This document shows positions 62,501 through 64,000 of a stretch of DNA of 64,000 bases, one piece after another. Location: contig NZ_CM001437.1 of the NCBI RefSeq assembly GCF_000243275.1, positions 2,089,226 to 2,153,225 on the forward strand, written 5' to 3'. The stretch is from Myroides odoratus DSM 2801. Its GTDB lineage: Bacteria; Bacteroidota; Bacteroidia; Flavobacteriales; Flavobacteriaceae. Both the position numbers and the translations under genes were made by a program. The notes beneath the pieces are model-generated. The model did not search any database. It worked only from the letters and a program-made list of their open reading frames with translations, and was not told the origin of the DNA. Positions within the stretch are counted from its first letter, which is position 1. The number at the start of each line of letters is the position of its first letter.

Positions 62501-62965
62501 AGAAGTCACCGCACTTTGATTGGTTCCCATCGTTAGTCCTCGAGATAAACTTCCCATTGTATTTAAACCCTCAAACGGTACAAAAGCAACGCGATTGTTG
62601 GTTTGATGTTGATAGGTAAAGCTACCTGCTTCGTTGGGAACAATACGCGAGGTATCATAATAACTAATTGGCGTCGTTAGGAAAGAGGGAAGTTCTAAAT
62701 AGTAGACCGTTAACGGAAAGGCGAGATTCGCTTGGAGTAAGGTAACGGTATTGGTGTCAAAATCGATGCGATAGACCGATGTTGGAACAACCACTTCTTG
62801 GGCATCTAAAATTTCAAAATAGCTGTTGTTTAAAGGAGTGAGTGGAAGTTGCAATGTGGTTTGTTGCTCTTCCCATGTCCGTTGTTGATACAGCGAATTT
62901 CCTTCTTGTGCATAAGTACAAGAATACCAAAAAAGGAAAAGAAAAAGAAATCGCTGTAGGTTCAT
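59555..62965 (-). CDS. Very large outer-membrane-type protein, SprA-like in style
   Basis: A 1136-residue protein with a signal peptide (SCTYAQ). The N-terminal part contains GSFTYQHQTNNRVAFVPFEG followed by LNTMGSLSRGLTMGTNQS, and QITGNLSDRVKIRASIQDNN. A long series of amphipathic beta-strands follows, ending TGSVQLRAFF with a terminal Phe as in outer-membrane barrels. SLSRGLxxGxN and NLxxxIxGxLS-like strings remind me of the SprA/Sov family, yet at about half its length. So it may be a relative or an independent conserved family. A -7 box, TACTTTTG, is at 62988-62995 on the minus strand. The octamer repeat ends immediately past its stop. Confidence 0.7.
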   Translation of the reverse strand: MNLQRFLFLFLFWYSCTYAQEGNSLYQQRTWEEQQTTLQLPLTPLNNSYFEILDAQEVVVPTSVYRIDFDTNTVTLLQANLAFPLTVYYLELPSFLTTPISYYDTSRIVPNEAGSFTYQHQTNNRVAFVPFEGLNTMGSLSRGLTMGTNQSAVTSSNLDLQITGNLSDRVKIRASIQDNNLPLQYGGYSQKINEFDQIFIELFSDDWSIRAGDIYLENRARRFLNFNKKVQGLSTRFVFDHGESKTTVEAAAALARGQYTRSTFNGQEGNQGPYKLKGSNGELYILIVSGSEKVYVNGLLLKRGEENDYVIDYNSGELRFTTRYPITSDMRIAVEYQYTDRNYTRFVGYGNIQHEAETWQLGLSVFTETDLKNQSLQQNLTEEQIDILKQAGNDPNRMIAPSAYRDTYSENKVLYTREQTPEGQYYFVFSTDPEAELYHVTFTAVGNNQGDYVIQSTQSIGRIYEYRAPVGGIPQGNYSPVVKLIAPIQNTIATINAAYHPSEKTAVDLELAFSNHDANLFSSIDQEENKGWATALKGKQRLWTHNQAQLNVLTDIQFIHKNFHALENLFSIEFDRDWNLQYAEGNQSLVTGGLEFLLPGKASATYLFEQLNFGTDYKGNRQNLAGKWQADPWLIQTQNSLMQADGLTSKTTFIQSHSQAKYHWRTNYIGTKLDFEQNKETNQETQLLNPLSHRYSSLDLFIGKGDSLGQNIELGYQFRLNDSLQNNQLQRFSKAHTFYLKSQLLKSETRDLNLYANYRSVRHEDTNKPTENTINSVLTYRDQFFKGFVQAHTLYEISAGTIAQQEYTYLEVEPGRGQYMWIDYNNNGIQELEEFELAPYPDLGKYVRLYLPSQVFLPTNQNKFTQTLTLNPAALWQNETGIKRILAFFYNQTSYSIDRKDLKKGNQIRLHPFTADEEQMVGLLENFNNYLYYNRGKKRHSVTYMYTQSKSKNLLSFGSTENTIKTHQLGYNHLIRKTWLVDLLGKTTQQETKSPSYASKNYELQIQGFETKLSYLFSSQAQVDIFYNFQEKKNQTADFETLEQHRLGVSFAVNQIKLFTMNGEFSFFQNTFTGNAFSPIGYQMLEGLQPGKNMTWRLMFQKNLTNYLDLSLNYQGRSNESTATIHTGSVQLRAFF

Positions 62966-62987
62966 GTAAGTATAAACTCCAAAATAC

Positions 62988-62995
62988 CAAAAGTA
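62988..62995 (-). promoter_or_regulatory. -7 promoter element of the large surface protein
   Basis: TACTTTTG on the minus strand is an exact match, 22 nt before the ATG at 62965. Confidence 0.5.
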
Positions 62996-63129
62996 GTGTA
63001 TTTAACCCAAAATTAACGAAATCTCATGCAATGAAATTTTGAAACGAAGGAAGTGCAGACACTTTCTTAGGGGAATGAAAAAAGCAGCGTGATGAAATCA
63101 GTTTTGTACCAAGAAGAATGAACAGAGAT

Positions 63130-63161
63130 AAAAAAAAGCTTCAACGACGTGAAGCTTTTTT
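63130..63161 (-). terminator. Terminator after the aspartokinase gene
   Basis: AAAAAAAAGCTTC and GAAGCTTTTTT pair around AACGACGT, just beyond the aspartokinase stop on the minus strand. Confidence 0.9.
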
Positions 63162-63163
63162 CT

Positions 63164-64000
63164 TTATTCTCTTGTCACCATTTGCATGGTTTCTCTATTT
63201 ACTTGTTTTAATAACAGGGTTTTATCTTGTAAAATGCGATCCGCTGAGGTTTCGTCAAAATGGCGAATGGTATAGAGTGAAACATTTTCATTATAGCTGA
63301 CGCGATATTGATCATTTAGTTTTTGACGCAATTCTTCAAAGTGATTGAATTTATCTTCCACACAAACAGAAAAGCTAATCGCTGAGTTTTGGATGACATT
63401 CACCTTGATGTTGTATTCGCAAAACAATTTGAAAATATCACTGATGTTTTGTTCCATAATAAAAGAGAAATCTTTCGAAGAAAGAGAAATCAACAATTGA
63501 TTTTTCTTCACGATGAAACAAGGAATTGCCGGTTTTAGATCAGCTCCTTTTGATACAGAGGTTCCTGCTAACGTTGGGTTGACAAAGGATTTTACATATA
63601 GCGGAATTTCCTTTTGACGCAGGGGTTGTAAGGTTTTAGGGTGGATGACAGAAGCACCATAAAAGGCTAATTCAATAGCTTCTTGATAGGAAATTTGCTC
63701 CAATAATGTAGTCTCGTCAAAGTAACGTGGATCTGCATTGAGGACGCCTGGTACATCCTTCCAAATGGTTACGCTTTCTGCGTTTAGTGCATACGCAAAG
63801 ATAGCAGCAGAGTAATCCGAACCTTCTCGACCTAATGTAGTCGAAAAACCATTATAGTCTGACCCGATAAAACCTTGGGTAATATATAATTCTTTTTTGT
63901 CTATTGCTTGTGTAATGGCGGCTTCAGTGCTCTCCCATTGCACATTGGCATCGCGATACGTCGTATCTGTTTTAATTAGATTACGCGCATCAATCCACGT
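63164..64000 (-). CDS. lysC: Aspartokinase, 5' end outside window
   Basis: The minus-strand frame runs off the right edge; the GTG at 63943 is an internal Val, since WIDARNLIKTDTTYRDAN precedes it. The visible 278 residues include TQGFIGSDYNGFSTTLGREG (kinase nucleotide loop) and SVTIWKDVPGVLNADPRYF (allosteric and catalytic linker), then ISYQEAIELAFYGASVIHPK and two C-terminal ACT domains (residues about 100 to the end). No fused homoserine dehydrogenase is present, because the stop is at 63164. This is a monofunctional aspartokinase, the first step towards lysine, threonine and methionine. The N-terminal kinase part lies beyond 64000. Confidence 0.93.
   Translation of the reverse strand, partial: TWIDARNLIKTDTTYRDANVQWESTEAAITQAIDKKELYITQGFIGSDYNGFSTTLGREGSDYSAAIFAYALNAESVTIWKDVPGVLNADPRYFDETTLLEQISYQEAIELAFYGASVIHPKTLQPLRQKEIPLYVKSFVNPTLAGTSVSKGADLKPAIPCFIVKKNQLLISLSSKDFSFIMEQNISDIFKLFCEYNIKVNVIQNSAISFSVCVEDKFNHFEELRQKLNDQYRVSYNENVSLYTIRHFDETSADRILQDKTLLLKQVNRETMQMVTRE

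Noticed and set aside
63164..63943. Complete small aspartokinase-like protein starting at GTG 63943
   Set aside because: The frame continues to the window edge with typical aspartokinase residues (WIDARNLIKTD), so it is a truncated larger gene.

Overview
The window looks like a chromosomal segment of a member of the Bacteroidota, family Flavobacteriaceae, most probably Myroides or a close relative (inference from gene content and style, not from a search). Supporting signs are AT-rich DNA, many LxxC lipoproteins, repeated TAnnTTTG -7 promoter elements, gliding/type IX secretion genes (gldH, porZ), a TPR/AraC membrane regulator, and patatin-barrel and PCMD families. No rRNA, tRNA or CRISPR array was found. 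Two genes run off the edges: a peptidoglycan-hydrolase effector-like gene on the left and an aspartokinase on the right.

Layout. 1-6 kb: a 5'-truncated multidomain protein (GH19-like muramidase plus LAS/M15-type peptidase) overlaps by 8 nt a lipoprotein gene. A second, distantly similar lipoprotein and a 48-codon relic of a third follow. This reads as a peptidoglycan-attacking effector with a small array of periplasmic immunity candidates, and it is the most promising accessory system here. 6-13 kb: mtnN, ricT-gldH-PBP1A and a two-subunit CoA transferase. 13-19.4 kb: epimerase, ENPP-type phosphodiesterase, and a tandemly duplicated two-gene cassette (PCMD lipoprotein plus small outer-membrane barrel). 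19.6-29.3 kb: porZ-recO, ileS-dksA-like-lspA, a M14-like deacylase and 5-FTHF cyclo-ligase. 29.3-34.5 kb: an accessory island with a relic of an AraC-type regulator fused to orphan ORFs, its full-length paralogue, and small unknown secreted/membrane proteins. 34.7-50.3 kb: uvrC-patatin, the aromatic amino acid catabolism block hmgA-hppD with a frameshifted tryptophan 2,3-dioxygenase, an M23 lipoprotein, pgi, a TonB-dependent receptor and an aldo/keto reductase. 50.3-64 kb: a gene broken by an in-frame stop, a HAD-like phosphatase, metG, a four-gene lipoprotein/membrane cluster, a DUF2891 protein, csaA, a 2H phosphoesterase, a very large surface-type protein and aspartokinase.

The clearest non-genic structure is a dispersed repeat: a 47-nt core containing a perfect stem-loop, followed by an array of 8-nt units. 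There is one inverted copy just after recO (22.7 kb), where the first octamer contains the recO stop codon, and two tandem direct copies at 59.4 kb. Degenerate relatives are at 22.9 and 27.6 kb. Gene decay is visible four times: a relic of the effector-linked lipoproteins, a relic AraC C-terminus, a frameshift in tdo, and a nonsense codon at 51421. The last two could also be sequence errors.
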